Assembly: GCA_947652115.1 (NCBI GenBank)
Contig: OX393570.1
Location: 19,035,256 to 19,099,255 of the forward strand
Reading direction: 5' to 3'
DNA from: Blastomussa wellsi
Taxonomy: Eukaryota; Cnidaria; Anthozoa; Scleractinia; Plerogyridae
Length of the DNA: 64,000 bases
In this document: piece after piece, positions 11,909-22,222 of the stretch
Numbering within the stretch: the first letter of the stretch is position 1
Layout: every line of letters starts with the position of its first letter
Notes under the pieces: generated by a model
Databases searched by the model: none
The model's input: only the letters and a program-made list of their open reading frames with translations
Told to the model about the DNA's origin: nothing
Program-made: the position numbers and the translations under genes

Positions 11909-14900
11909 CTGTTGGGCAAAAAAGGAAATCAGCATTCTCGTCCCCAGAGGCCGCGACCCTTTTGGTCAGCACCAAGAATCGCGACCTCTGGGAAGGTCCA
12001 ACGCCGGAAGTCCGCGATTCACGGACTTCCCGTCACTCTGCGCATGCACAAAGTCAAATCTGACAAATCGGATTGGCTGAAAGCTACAATACGAGTTCTC
12101 TGCGCATGCTCTCTATTTGGTTACGGCCGGCCGGCCAGGTCTCGATCCCTTGGTGCTGACCAAACGAATCGCGGCCTCTGGGGACGCGAATGGGAATTCA
12201 GCTGTCTTATCGAGACCGAACATACATTAAAGAGCGATTTTAACTTGAGTTTGAAAAAAAAATGACAGGCAATTTCCGAGTTCCTTTTTTCTCTGTTTCA
12301 AGACGAGTCTTGGTGCACAACCTTTCATGTGAAAATGAGTTTTACTCGCACGTCTCTTGTCTTGAAAATCAAATTCATTTCCAAATGGGTCCAAATGAAA
12401 GGTTGTGCACCAAGACTCGTTTTGAAACAGAGGTAGAAGCAAATCGGAAATAGCTTATTAGCGTTTGCTTTGTTTTTGCATTGGTAGCTTTTGTGTTTGG
12501 TTAGAAAACTCGCCCCACGTTTTCATACCTGCCAACTCGCCCGGTTTTGGCGGGAGTCTCCCGGGAAAATTTTTAATTAATTTAGTTGTTTTTGAGTTGC
12601 CAAGAAGGAAAATAAAACAAGAAGTGGATCTAGTGGTCTTATTTGAGCTTTTCTTGATCGGAAAACAAAACAAAACAACAAAAAAACAGATCAATCAAGG
12701 CGACTCGCTTTGACATTCGGGCGACAAGAAAATTGTACGGTTTTCACTCCATGTAGTGTTCACGAAAAGTATTCTCAACAGATTATTCATGTAGCATACT
12801 TGAAATGTCTTATTTAAAATGAAGATTTCTAGACGTCTCCAGATTTTTGTACTCTGGGGGTTGGCAGGTATGCGTTTTCAACTTATCAAACGTAAACCCA
12901 AACCAATCGAGATTTCTATAAACATACAGTTCACACTAGGCATGTTTGTGTTTCTTTTGTGAGAATATCTGTCATCAGTTCCGGTTTACAGTGCGCACAG
13001 TGATTATTCCAATTTAAACAAAGCACTTGGAGTTACCTTCAGACAAAATATGAGACTTGGGTTGATGAGTGCCCTGAAGCATGATGGGACCAAGAGTGAC
13101 GCGGTGTTCCTCTTCGTTCCCAGCACTCCTCACGCGCCGAAGGTCGGAGGACCGGCATTCTTTGCTGCACCGCGAATCCTCGTCTTTATGACAGACGATG
13201 ACATTGCAATGAAGGTAGACCAAGGTGTAGTTTTGAATCCAGCGAAATGGTATTAACTGAAAGCGCTGGGTATCGGTCATCGTGTGGCTGTAGTGCGTTC
13301 CGTTATCGACGGAGCAACTGGCGAGGGAAGGGAACAATTGGACTGAGAATGGCCAGGCATGTTAATAATTTAATAATAATTTATAATTTAATAATAATTT
13401 ATTGGCTTGTATAGCGCATAATACATGACGTAATGATCATATGCGCGTTACACAGAGCAGATAAAAACAAAAATAAAGACGATAAAATTCTAGAATAAAA
13501 TGTTATAAAAACAAAAATGGCTCAAAATTACTGATAAAAAAGAGAGATAAAAATATCAATTAATTGATTACAATAGTAGGTCTTGAACAAACATTTAAAA
13601 TGGTCAAAAGTGCCTCTTTTGATAGTCCAGAGAAAACCTCTTTGTGGGTGACATACGGTGCCCTAATCAAGAGTTAGCGCATTTGATTCCGAATCGAGAG
13701 GTCCAGGTTTCCGGGGTTACTGTGCTCGGCAACACACTTCACTCTCACGGTGCCTCTCTCCACCAGCAACAACGTCCGAACACAGAGAGAGGGGACAAAA
13801 CCATTCTCGGAGAAGTCGCTTTTGTGAAAGTCTTCCACTAGGTCTCAGACCTAGTTTGAGTTTAGTAAACTCGCCCAACATATAAAAAATTCATGAAACA
13901 CTTTACTTACCCGTCCTCTATGAATTTATACTGAACGCTGTGCAACGGGTTCATGGAGGGTGTGGCCACGCACGTGTCGGCCCGGAGGATGAGATCTGGG
14001 TCCGACGATTCCAGTTTAGCCTGACAGTACAACTGGCCAAACGGGTTGATTGTCACCGGGTATTCTGAAACCTCGTAGGGGGATGTGTACTCGCGACTCC
14101 GGTACAGACCCATCTCGAATGAAAAGTTCCCGTATCCCTCTGAAAAGAAAAGTGTGGATAACAGTTTAGCTAGTTGGCGATATGTTCTCTCTTCCCTCAA
14201 CTCCCGTTGGGTGGGGGAAGAGAGATGACTTAAACAACATACTGAAAAAATATCATAATTTACCTTCAAAAAATGTGACCTTTTTCCTGGGTTGAAAACT
14301 GGGAGTTCCAATGGTGTCGCGCCTGTTGTAAGCACAAGAGAAAGGAAATTCTACAACGTATATCGTCTTCTGGTCTTTTGTTTGGGCCACGACTTTATTG
14401 AAATACGTCACAGAATCTTTACTTTGCCGGCTTGTGGTACCGCAAGCATCCAGCGGTGTTCTCAAGGAGACATGCGTAGAGTTGGCTGCGTAGGAGCCGC
14501 ACGATTCGTTGCCAAAACGAAAGGACTCGACATCGAGGTAAGAAGATTTGAGGGCAAAGTTCACTTGCATGTAAAAGGACGTGCAGTTTATTGACATATC
14601 GTAGACCAGGACTGGCTGAGCTATTCCACTTACACCTTTTTTTTTAAAAAAAAAAATGGAAACGATAAGTTAGACAGAATTTTTTAAGTTAGGATTACTT
14701 TATACAAGATAACTACAACAAACCCGGTTGTTTGGGAGTGGACAGCCATGCTTAGTGATAACATTATGAAACACCACGGTATGCATCTTTGAGTGACATT
14801 TTCAGTAGCGAAGAAATAGTTGAAATTATGGCTTACACAAAATGTTAGGAAGTGTGACAATAACAAATCACGCCAATTTAATGTTTGATAAAGTGACTGA

Positions 14901-17900
14901 CTGAGTGACTGACTGAATAATTTGTGTTGTTTGGTTGGTTGGTTTGTTGATTGATTGATTGATTGGTTGGTTAGTTGGTTAGTTGGCTGGCTGGCCGATT
15001 GATTGATTGGGAGGTGAAATCAGTTATAAAGAAAAAACGAAAGACCAACTGAGACAGAAGCATGTGCAGCAACAACAATAACAACAACAAACACAGCAAC
15101 AGCAACAACAACAACAAACACAACAACAACAAACACAACAACAACAAACACAACAACAACAACCACAACAACAACAACCACAACAACAACAACAACAACT
15201 AACACAACAACAACAACAACAACAACTAACACAACAACAACAACAACAACAAACAACACAACAACAACACAACAACAACAACAACAACAAACACAACAAC
15301 AACAACAACAACAACAAACACAACAACACCAACAACAAACACAACAACAACAACAAACACAACAACACCAACAACAAACACAACAACAACAACCACACGG
15401 AAGTTCCGTGTGCCCCGTAAGGTCCTAACGTCCACTGTTCATCTCAGTTCTTCCCTCTCCCTCCCCATTCCCTAAAAATAAAAAACGTAGCTATCAACTT
15501 CCATTTTTACCTAGTGTTGGCCCTTCATCATCACCCCTGTACACGTTAAACTCCTTGCTCGCAGGCTCTCTCTTCCTTCCAGCTTTGTTAAACACGAACA
15601 CCTTAAACTCGTACCTAGACGCCCTCGCCAATCCTGTTACATTGTAATCTTGCCCTTCTATACCCTTCCTTGAATTCCAGTGTACAAACTTGCCTTCCGA
15701 GTTGGCTTTGCTGTATTCAATATCATACTTAATATCAGGGTCGCCACCGTCCTGAGGCGGGCGAGTCCATTTGAGTGTGAAACTAGTGGTGTTCAGCCAT
15801 GTTACTGTGTTAGTAATATTGAACGGCCCACTTGGGGGACCTGTTTACAAAAGAAAACACCGTACATATATAATAAGAGCAATGCTTTTTCGTCGTCGGA
15901 AAAGAGGCTTCAAAATGGCTCTGCTATCTCACTGCTCGAAGTTCTGATTGGTTCTAGGAAGTCATGGCACAATATCTTTTAACCAATCAGAAACAGGTTT
16001 TACAGTATACCAAGGAGCAGAGCGACCTGGGCCTGGTTTCCCACGCATAGCGACGGTTGCATGTCTTTGATTTGTGTACTGATTGGCTCAATGTATTATT
16101 TTCATTTGTTGTCAATAGCAACAAGTAATTTTCACTCCCTTTTAACCTCTCACACGCCCACTCGGAATTTTCACCGGTTACATACATGTCCCCTCGCGTT
16201 GTTCATTTCACGTTTTTTCCCAGATTACATCCTTTCCCGCGCCTTTCGAAAGTTTCATGCTTTCTCGCGCTTTTTGAAAGTTTCAGGCCTTCCCGCGCTT
16301 TTCACCGGCTACATGCTTTCCCGCGTTTTTTGGAAACATTTTTCCGCCGTAGTTATGGTTGTTGCCCCCCTCGCCATTATGACTGCAACTTTACTGCGGA
16401 AACCTGCTATTGACTTGTAAAATACTCACAGTAAGCTGACGTGACATTTTCTTTTCCCTTTTTTCCATCGTTAAGTTGGTTAAAAGCTTGCACCGCGACT
16501 GTATACAGTGTCCTCGGTTCCACGCCATCTCTACTTGTGAAGGTAAATCTCTTTGTCTGTACCCCTACAAAAACTTCATCGAGCAAATTGTCCGTGACTA
16601 TAAGCTCTATTTTGTAATGCGTCAAAGGAAGACCTCCATCGGATTCCGGTTGGTTCCAGGCCACTGTCAAGTGATCACAGGTGGTGGCGAACGTGATATT
16701 AGTGGGAGGAGTGGGCTTGCCTAGGAGAACAGTCAACAAAAAGAACGTCAGCGATTTATCAAGACAACAAGATTAGGACACTTTTGAGAGCAGGATTTCG
16801 AATTAGTAACATGCTCTTAAGTCGGGGCAGAGCGACTTCTTTCAGCGCATCAACTTTGGTGAAGCAACCTTCATTATATCCGAAAATTGAACATGTGAAA
16901 TCCGGGAAATCTAAAATGTTGGAAACCTCAAAATAATATTTTACTAAGGATGAAAAACACCAAAGAAGTGATATTAAGCCAAAAAGGAACAAGGATGGTT
17001 AAGTATGGAGAAGATTGAGACGGATTGCCAATGACACCTATCTGAACAGATTAAAACAACAGAAATGAAGATGCCTTCCCACACTGGAAAGCCAGGGTGG
17101 GTGCGCGAGATCGCGCGACAACTCACTGACCTGCTTTCCTAACGCTTAACGCATAACTATCCTCGCCATATGTGTTAAACGCGTGACACGTGTAAATTCC
17201 AAAGTCATCCTCGCCGTCTATCGTAACAGTGGCCTCGAGGCGAGGGCCATCAATCTTCACATCTTCACTCGGCAATGCTTTGTTGTTCTTCTTTATGCTG
17301 AGTGCAGGGATTGGGTATCCCCACCAAAGACATGTTATTGTGACAGGCGAAGGATTGTCAATGTAGGAATACAGCGATGAGGACGAGGACTTTTCGAGGT
17401 TTATTCTTGGTGGACCTAGGATCAACAAAGATACGACGAATGCGAAATTAGTCAGAAAACTCCGTCATTCTCCAGTACTGCAATGCGTAACCTTGACGCA
17501 AATTTTCACAAGCGATTAGAGAGCCCGTAGTAGCAAACTTGGAGGTGAATCGTCATTATATGTCCTATTTCATAAGAATAATCTTAGGGCAAAAAAACAA
17601 TCAGCCTTTAAAAAATGAAACCTTACCATAAACTGTAACCGTAATGACTTTCATCTCCTCTCGTAGATTTGTTCCCTCTTCAGTTTCCCCTAGTTGTGTG
17701 ATGCGACAAATATATTCGGCCATGTCCAACTCATGTACTGGGTTGATCAACAGTGAACCGTTAGACAAAAGGGTGAAACGAGGGTCTGAGAGTTTGACCA
17801 GTCTGCGTTTCTTGTACCATTTAAAGGTCGGCTTGGGATACCCCTCGGCTGAACACTTAATGATCTCTGACTTCCCCACGAAGAGGTCTTGATCCAAAGG

Positions 17901-20900
17901 AAACTCCGTAACAAAAACTGAAACACCAAAATAACAGGAGAATGGCTCATTTTTTAGAAGCTGTTCCAGTTCAATTGAAACGTAGAGTGCGCGCACGTGA
18001 AGAGACATTTTAGTGTGACTTTTAGTGTGAAAATTTTAGCCATCGGAATTTTTTCTGCTAAAACTGAAGAGGAAAATTGTTCGTCACCACTCAGAATCGA
18101 ACCCGGAACCTATGCCACGCTACCCAACGTTGATCCGCCAAACCCCCGAAAAGTTTAATTATAAAAGGTGACTTACGTAACTGTTAAATCTATGTTCAAT
18201 TATGCTTTGTCTACGCCTCATTTCATGTAATAATCAGCGCACAATTTTGACCTAACACGCTCTGAACTGTCCCTAAACCAGTTAGGAAAACTGACAGGTG
18301 CCAATTGATCAGACGGCATTGAGCCCATGGTGCTCGTCTCTGAAGTTGCTAGGCAGCAAATGACGTGTTTTGTCGCGCGATTACTCCCGGTGTATTCGCG
18401 AGATTCTGCGCATGTTTTTGATTGGGTAAAACGAGTCGCGAGATTCCGCGTTTGATTTTGATTGGATAAAACGAGTCGGAAACCCCTCGGTGTTTCAACG
18501 AAGCTTTGTCAAAACAGACACTTGTTTCCCCGACTGAAGTACAATACCTACATTCAACATAGAGAGTGAAGACCTTGGTAGTTTTATCTCCTCTACATGT
18601 GTAATTTCCCCCATCAGCAACGACAACGGCCTGAATCACAAGCGTGTAACTGCTGCCCGCAACCTCTACGTAGTATTTATCTTCCGGTAGTTCATCTTGG
18701 TCGGGAAATGCTGTAACTCTGTTGCCGGCCAAATCATACCAGCCAACAAACCTTTCGTTGTTGACTGTGCATACCACTCGAAATGTTTTTCCAACCGTGG
18801 TGATCCCATTCCGCAACATTTCAATTTCAGCATCTGAAAAAAATGTTTAAGAAGTTACAGTTACAAGGAGCATTATGGGTAATTGGGGGCAAGATTACAA
18901 AGAAACAAAGTCAAATTCAGAAGTCAGAGTCAAATTTTCGAGAAGAAACTTTTGCTGTAAACAGAGAAACCCCTTTGCAGCGTTTAATAGCGTTTTTGAA
19001 TTGATTGAGCAATGGATTAGCCTACTTAACGGAGTATCGGAGGTGTTATTTTCGTTCAGACTTGATCAAATTATTCCCACGCCCACAACGATCACTCGAT
19101 TGGCTCAAAAACGCTGGTAAATCTAAGGAAAGGGGTTTCTCCAGCTGCAGTATATGTTTCGTCTCCAAATATGAAATCAGAACGGAAATATATCGGGAAA
19201 CGTATGTTTTACAGCTTTACTTCTTTGTAAATGTGCCCTGATTACCCATAATGTCCCTTAGAGCGTGAAAGGGTCTACATGTATTTGATCAAAATTGAAT
19301 TTTTTACTGGATAAAAAGACCGATAGATAAAGTGCGTGGTTTCGAAACCGTTATATAAAACTGCGATCACAACGTTATAAACAGACTTGTTCCCAGATTG
19401 GAAGATTGCACCTTTTCCCGCACTCTAATTTGAATTCAACTATATATTTTTCTCTCTCAGTGTTTAGATCAATGGGACCAATGGAGCGCGAAAGACAGGC
19501 CTGGGATCAGGTTTATTCAACACTGCTTTCGCGCGAAAAGACAACAGGCACAAACCCATTTGTTTTCTAGCGGCTTATCTGATTAAGAAAGTTGTTGTTG
19601 GTTGCATAAGTAAACTGTCTATCGAATCTATTCAAAGGTAGGTCTTTTAACCATGTGTTGACACCACAGGTGTGCAAAAGATCATAAATGTTGATGTGGA
19701 CGAGATTAAAAATAGCCAAAGGGCACTTTTGAGGAAAATGGCAAAGCAACTAAACTGAATACAAAGGAGTAGCGTTACTTTAGAATCTTGTACAACAGCA
19801 GACGACAAATGACCAAACTTTTATAACCGTAATTTGATATAGGAAAAAACCTTTTAAAGTCAAGAAACCCAACAGCTATAGCCAATTGTACTATCAGAAT
19901 ATGATGGGCTGAATAAGGCTTCATTGATGATAAATGAGAATCCTACTGACTATACAAACTTATGTTGGCGAGTTGAACACTATCAAGCTGCGAAAATGTT
20001 GATCAACTTGTATTCAACTAGAATTTTAATATCAGCTAATAGCCGAGCACTTAGACATAAATTAATTTTATTGTCTCAGACAAGCACTGGTCAAAACCTA
20101 ATGTAGATATTTGTGTGTACAGAAGCAGGCGATCTCAGTAAACAATACAAAAATTACTCTTTCGACTAACAGAAAACAACTTTTCCGAAAATACACGAGC
20201 AAAGGAAATTTTTTTAGGGGCATATATATGAAAACGATTTACTTCATATGTTTTTTTTTCAATTTGTCGTAACAAACTTCAACCTCGATTTACAATTAAA
20301 GCTGACAAGCAAGAAGCCTGTAAATGAACTTGAAAACGTTTAATTTTTGCGTTATCAAAGAGTAAGAGAAGCGGCTGGAATCTTTGCGCTATTCACCCGA
20401 TAACTTGACCCTTAGTCTGAGTTCAGCATGAACATGCAAAGAACATTTATTACACACAAATCGCTATAATTTGGAAAACTTATGTTGTATAAATCTTTTA
20501 GACGCTGCTATTTCGATCTGAATTTAGGGCCTGATTACTTAGCGAATTCAGCCCAGAATGAAAATACAACTTCAATTAATTTAGCCCGGGCTGAAAACTT
20601 TTGTCGTGTAATCGCAAACGCCTTTTTAAGAAGATTTATTCTGGAAGCCGAGCTAAAATCCCAGCACTTCTAAAACCGGGCTGAAATTCGCCGTGAATCC
20701 AGGCCCTCAGTAATGAAAATTTAGTTGTTTGCGGTTCTAATGTAAAGTTTTATCACTGCCAAGTTTAATGGTTTTTAATAATGTTTCTGTTCCCATTATC
20801 AAAACATGCCAAATTTATGTACAATGCTAGCCCGATCTTTTGTAATTTAATGAACAGCCAGAAGGTTGATATCGTCGTGGCAAACTGTGTAATTACCAAA

Positions 20901-21329
20901 ATTTGACAAAAATACTACACAATCAACACAAATAGTGAAGGACAAGGCGACTCATTAGGTTTTATTTAGTTCTGTTAACAGTTGGAATGTAAATTTCGAG
21001 TTAGCGTGGTGCATTCAAAATTCCCTCACATTGTGGCAGTCTTGTGTCCAAATGTTTTCTTGGTCTTCGGCTTTACGCTGGTAAAATTAAATAGCTCAGT
21101 CATCTTTATAACGGATAGGTTTTGCGAATAAGGTGATAATATCCTTTGAAGTAAATGCATAAGCTAAGTTGGCGTGACTATTGAAGACTTGAACACATCA
21201 CTCAGTTGACTTACCTGTGACGGAAAGTTGTTGCACGGATAGAAATCCCAGCAAGAACAGAACTCGAAGCAAACTTCCAACTTGAATACCTCCCATTCCC
21301 AGGCAAAAAGATGCTCCAAAATGGCTCAT
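11700..21329 (-). CDS. Gene B: Ig(3)-FN3(2)-ZP transmembrane protein
   Basis: Ten-exon model on the minus strand: 21329-21215, 18833-18552, 17917-17627, 17415-17131, 16720-16430, 15840-15511, 14635-14264, 14139-13911, 13317-13037, 11908-11700. Total 2,685 nt = 894 aa plus stop, all junctions in phase. Domains: signal peptide (1-38), Ig (39-132), Ig (133-229), Ig (230-324), FN3 (325-421), FN3 (422-531), ZP-N (about 540-655), ZP-C (656-790), furin-type site RRVR (792-795), hydrophobic patch VTLGPIML (805-812), TM helix (839-862), short tail. Ig1, Ig3 and both FN3s resemble Ig1, Ig5 and the FN3s of gene C, so this looks like an NCAM-type ectodomain joined to a ZP polymerisation module. ZP modules form extracellular filaments after furin release; whether this one does is inference. 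Confidence 0.85.
11938..12188. repeat. Foldback element in intron 9 of gene B
   Basis: Outer arms CCCCAGAGGCCGCGACCC and GGCCTCTGGGGACGCG are inverted; inner sequence GGTCAGCACCAAG pairs with CTTGGTGCTGACC. It starts about 30 bp from the acceptor of exon 10, inside the region expected to hold the branch point. Confidence 0.85.
12271..12451. repeat. Foldback family F1, copy 1
   Basis: Inverted arms of about 55 bp: CTGTTTCAAGACGAGTCTTG at the left and CAAGACTCGTTTTGAAACAG at the right. The same family occurs at 61883-62056. Both copies sit in the intron just before a TM-encoding exon (gene B exon 10; second TM exon of gene C). Confidence 0.88.
12524..12872. mobile_element. Short DNA-transposon-like element with CATACCTGCCAAC ends
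   Basis: Terminal inverted repeats CATACCTGCCAAC and GTTGGCAGGTATG bound a 349-bp segment containing CGGGAGTCTCCCGGG. No coding sequence is visible, so it is non-autonomous. Superfamily not determined. Confidence 0.7.
13037..13317 (-). CDS. Gene B exon 9: end of ZP-C, furin site, hydrophobic patch
   Basis: Acceptor CCCTTCCCTCGCCAG, donor GTAACT, phase 2 to 1. Encodes CSVDNG, then FRW and YLHCNVIVC, SRCSKEC, and LRRVRSA followed by VTLGPIML. The cysteine spacing, the dibasic furin-type site and the conserved hydrophobic patch are the standard end of a ZP module. Confidence 0.87.
13366..13560. repeat. AT-rich dispersed repeat, possible SINE/LINE tail
   Basis: TAATAATTTA units are followed by TTATTGGCTTGTATAGCGCA and a CGCGTTACA segment, then A-rich sequence. 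It resembles 3' tails of short retroelements, but I have no second full copy in the window to confirm this. Confidence 0.4.
13640..13790 (+). repeat. Degenerate tRNA-derived SINE fragment
   Basis: GTGCCCTAATCAAGAGTTAG and a CGAGAGGTCCAGGTTTCCG stretch resemble decayed A and B boxes. They are followed by CTCTCACGGTGCCTCTCTCCAC, which also occurs in the better SINE copy at 63561-63835 (CTCACAGTGCCTCTCTCCAC). Confidence 0.45.
13911..14139 (-). CDS. Gene B exon 8: ZP-C, first part
   Basis: Acceptor TTTTCTTTTCAG, donor GTAAGT, phase 1 to 2. Encodes LYCQAKLESSDPDLILRADT and then CVATPSMNP, the characteristic C-x-A-T-P-S signature of ZP-C, ending YKFIEDG, which joins CSVD in the next exon. Confidence 0.9.
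14264..14635 (-). CDS. Gene B exon 7: ZP-N
   Basis: Donor GTAAAT, phase 1-1, 124 codons. Four cysteines (SINC, NESCG, LDACGT, FSCAY) match the conserved ZP-N set, and V-x-Y-x-N and EFPFSCAYNRR are typical. The acceptor follows a T-run and an A-run; a second AG lies 15 nt further in (GGAATAG) and keeps the same frame, so two proteins differing by five residues are possible. Confidence 0.88.
14891..15010. repeat. GACT and TTGGTTGA-type tetranucleotide microsatellites
   Basis: GACTGACTGAGT units (14891-14915) are followed by a run of TTGG, TTGA and GATT units (about 14930-15010). Intron 6 of gene B. Confidence 0.85.
15069..15394. repeat. (AAC)n microsatellite, about 325 bp
   Basis: Nearly pure CAA/ACA triplets with interspersed ACACAA units. 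It lies in intron 6 of gene B, about 115 bp from the FN3-2 exon. It generates long spurious frames on the minus strand (poly-Val/Leu/Cys), which I do not call genes. Confidence 0.97.
15511..15840 (-). CDS. Gene B exon 6: FN3 domain 2
   Basis: Acceptor TTTTGTAAACAG, donor GTAAAA, phase 1-1, 110 codons. Encodes SFTLKWTRPPQDGGDPDIKY and YEFKVFVFNKAGRKRE. Clear FN3 and close to FN3-2 of gene A. Low alignment-free evidence only, but the core Trp, Pro, GG and Tyr are all present. Confidence 0.9.
16196..16340. repeat. Degenerate tandem repeat with CCCGCGC units
   Basis: Roughly four units of about 36 bp with the pattern TTTCCCGCGCxTTTCGAAAGTTTCA. Intron 5 of gene B. Similar TTTTCCCGCGC strings occur near 7840 and 10630. 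Confidence 0.6.
16430..16720 (-). CDS. Gene B exon 5: FN3 domain 1
   Basis: Acceptor GTTCTCCTAG, donor GTGAGT, phase 1-1, 97 codons. Encodes TCDHLTVAWNQPESDGGLPL and then THYKIEL, ending with YTVAVQAFNQ. Equivalent to FN3-1 of genes A and C. Confidence 0.9.
16943..17034 (-). repeat. Dispersed repeat family D1, minus copy
   Basis: On the minus strand it reads AATCCGTCTCAATCTTCTCC, then CATCCTTGTTCC and TCTTTGGTGTTTTTC. Other copies are at 33985-34052, 37221-37302 and 46081-46156. Unknown element type. Confidence 0.75.
17131..17415 (-). CDS. Gene B exon 4: Ig domain 3 (Ig5-like)
   Basis: Acceptor TTGATCCTAG, donor GTCAGT, phase 1-1, 95 codons. Cysteines in VTITCLWWGYPIP and GIYTCHAFNTYGED. 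Resembles Ig5 of genes A and C (Y-S-x-x-x-N, then G-[YF]-P-x-P), and like them lacks Trp at the usual core site. Its place before the FN3 pair is the same. Confidence 0.88.
17627..17917 (-). CDS. Gene B exon 3: Ig domain 2
   Basis: Acceptor TTTTGGTGTTTCAG, donor GTAAGG, phase 1-1, 97 codons. I-set Ig with IIKCSAEGYPKPTFKWYKKR and DMAEYICRITQLG; cysteines and the core Trp are canonical. Confidence 0.9.
18085..18150 (-). repeat. tRNA-like SINE remnant
   Basis: On the minus strand, GTTGGGTAGCGTGGCATAGG and GGTTCCGGGTTCGATTC resemble A and B box promoter regions of a tRNA-derived SINE. No cloverleaf is completed, so it is not a functional tRNA. Intron 2 of gene B. Confidence 0.45.
18316..18490. 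repeat. Dispersed repeat family D2, copy 1
   Basis: GAGCCCATGGTGCTCGTCTCTG, then GAAGTTGCTAGGCAGCAA and CGATTACTCCCGGTGTATTC. The start recurs at 63913-64000, at the window edge. It also has two internal units ending AAAACGAGTCG. Confidence 0.65.
18552..18833 (-). CDS. Gene B exon 2: Ig domain 1
   Basis: Acceptor TTTTTTTCAG, donor GTAGGT, phase 1-1, 94 codons. Cysteines in RVVCTVNNERFVGWYD and GGNYTCRGDKTTKVF. The stretch SYTLVIQAVVVADGGNYTC closely matches Ig1 of gene C (SYTLTIEDVTVEDGGEYIC), the clearest sign that B and C share an origin. Confidence 0.88.
18834..21214. other. Intron 1 of gene B
   Basis: About 2.4 kb of AT-rich intron. I see no exon, repeat array or RNA gene in it. Short reading frames present have no recognisable motif. 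Confidence 0.6.
21215..21329 (-). CDS. Gene B exon 1: signal peptide
   Basis: Donor GTAAGT, phase 1. Two in-frame ATGs (21329 and 21296). From the second, the product starts MGGIQVGSLLRVLFLLGFLS, a standard signal peptide core, so the second start may be the one used; I report the longer form. An out-of-frame ATG overlaps just upstream at 21333. Confidence 0.78.
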
Positions 21330-21975
21330 TCATTGACGAAAATTAGCTGGAAAGCTAATGAAAACCGTCCGTAACCGACTTCACCTCACCGTCGACCGTC
21401 CCCGCCATTAAAAGTCATGCATAAGTATATTCAAATGCAAGCCAAAAGCTGAATCAAAGACGGCCTTTGTTCTCTTTTGTTTATAAATTCCGCCCTGTCA
21501 CTCAGCAGCTGAGGTTAATTAAAGTCTATATCTATATTAAAATTCAAAAGGAGAACGAATTTCTCTGGCAAAATATTCAAATTCTCCAACTCTTTTTCAG
21601 AGAAATCGTCCACAAGTCGACCGAAAAGCGAGATCAAACCTCGAAACAACAATCCGACTGAATAATATAAATAGTTAACACTTCTGAGGTGGATATTATA
21701 ATATGCTAATAAAAAGATTTGCATAGATTTGTGTCACCATGTTTCCGCTTGTCTAGACAAGGGATACACTTTTTTTATAAAGCGCAATGTATGAACCATC
21801 TTTGCAGTCAAAACAACAACTATTTAAAAAGTGAAAAAGAAGCACACACTAGTCAATTGAGTAAAGAAAGAATAAAAAACATATATTGTAAAATTCTCGA
21901 TAAATGACCACAAATCAGCTATAAAAATTACCAAACTTCAAAAGGTACAAAATATCAAAAGTCGCGGGCGAATGG

Positions 21976-22222
21976 GGGGGGGGGGGGGGGGGGTGAATAG
22001 GGTCGCTAGCCATCCCCACTTTGATTCCTCGACTCATAAGATAAGATAAGATGAGATAACTTTATTTATACACGGTATTTCCATCAGCTTATTTAGAAGT
22101 ATTCATAAAAGTAACGGAGAAATCTATATATATATATATATATTCTACTGTTGTAACAAAGTATTTCTGTTTATCTGCTTTCCATTGTATTTTTATTTCA
22201 ATTCACCCCCCCCCCCCCCCTC
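21976..22222. repeat. Low-complexity cluster: poly-G, GATAA, TA, poly-C
   Basis: A run of about 19 G (from 21976), ATAAG/GATAA units (22036-22058), a TA run (22127-22142) and a C run (22206-22220). Confidence 0.9.

Noticed and set aside
11895..12265. 61-117 aa plus-strand frames
   Set aside because: They overlap gene B exon 10 in antisense and run through a foldback element.
14971..15435. Long minus-strand frames of poly-Val, poly-Leu and poly-Cys
   Set aside because: Pure by-product of the (AAC)n microsatellite; no start context, splice logic or domain.
22036..22058. GATAA repeats as a CRISPR-like or regulatory array
   Set aside because: Simple microsatellite next to other low-complexity runs; eukaryotic context.
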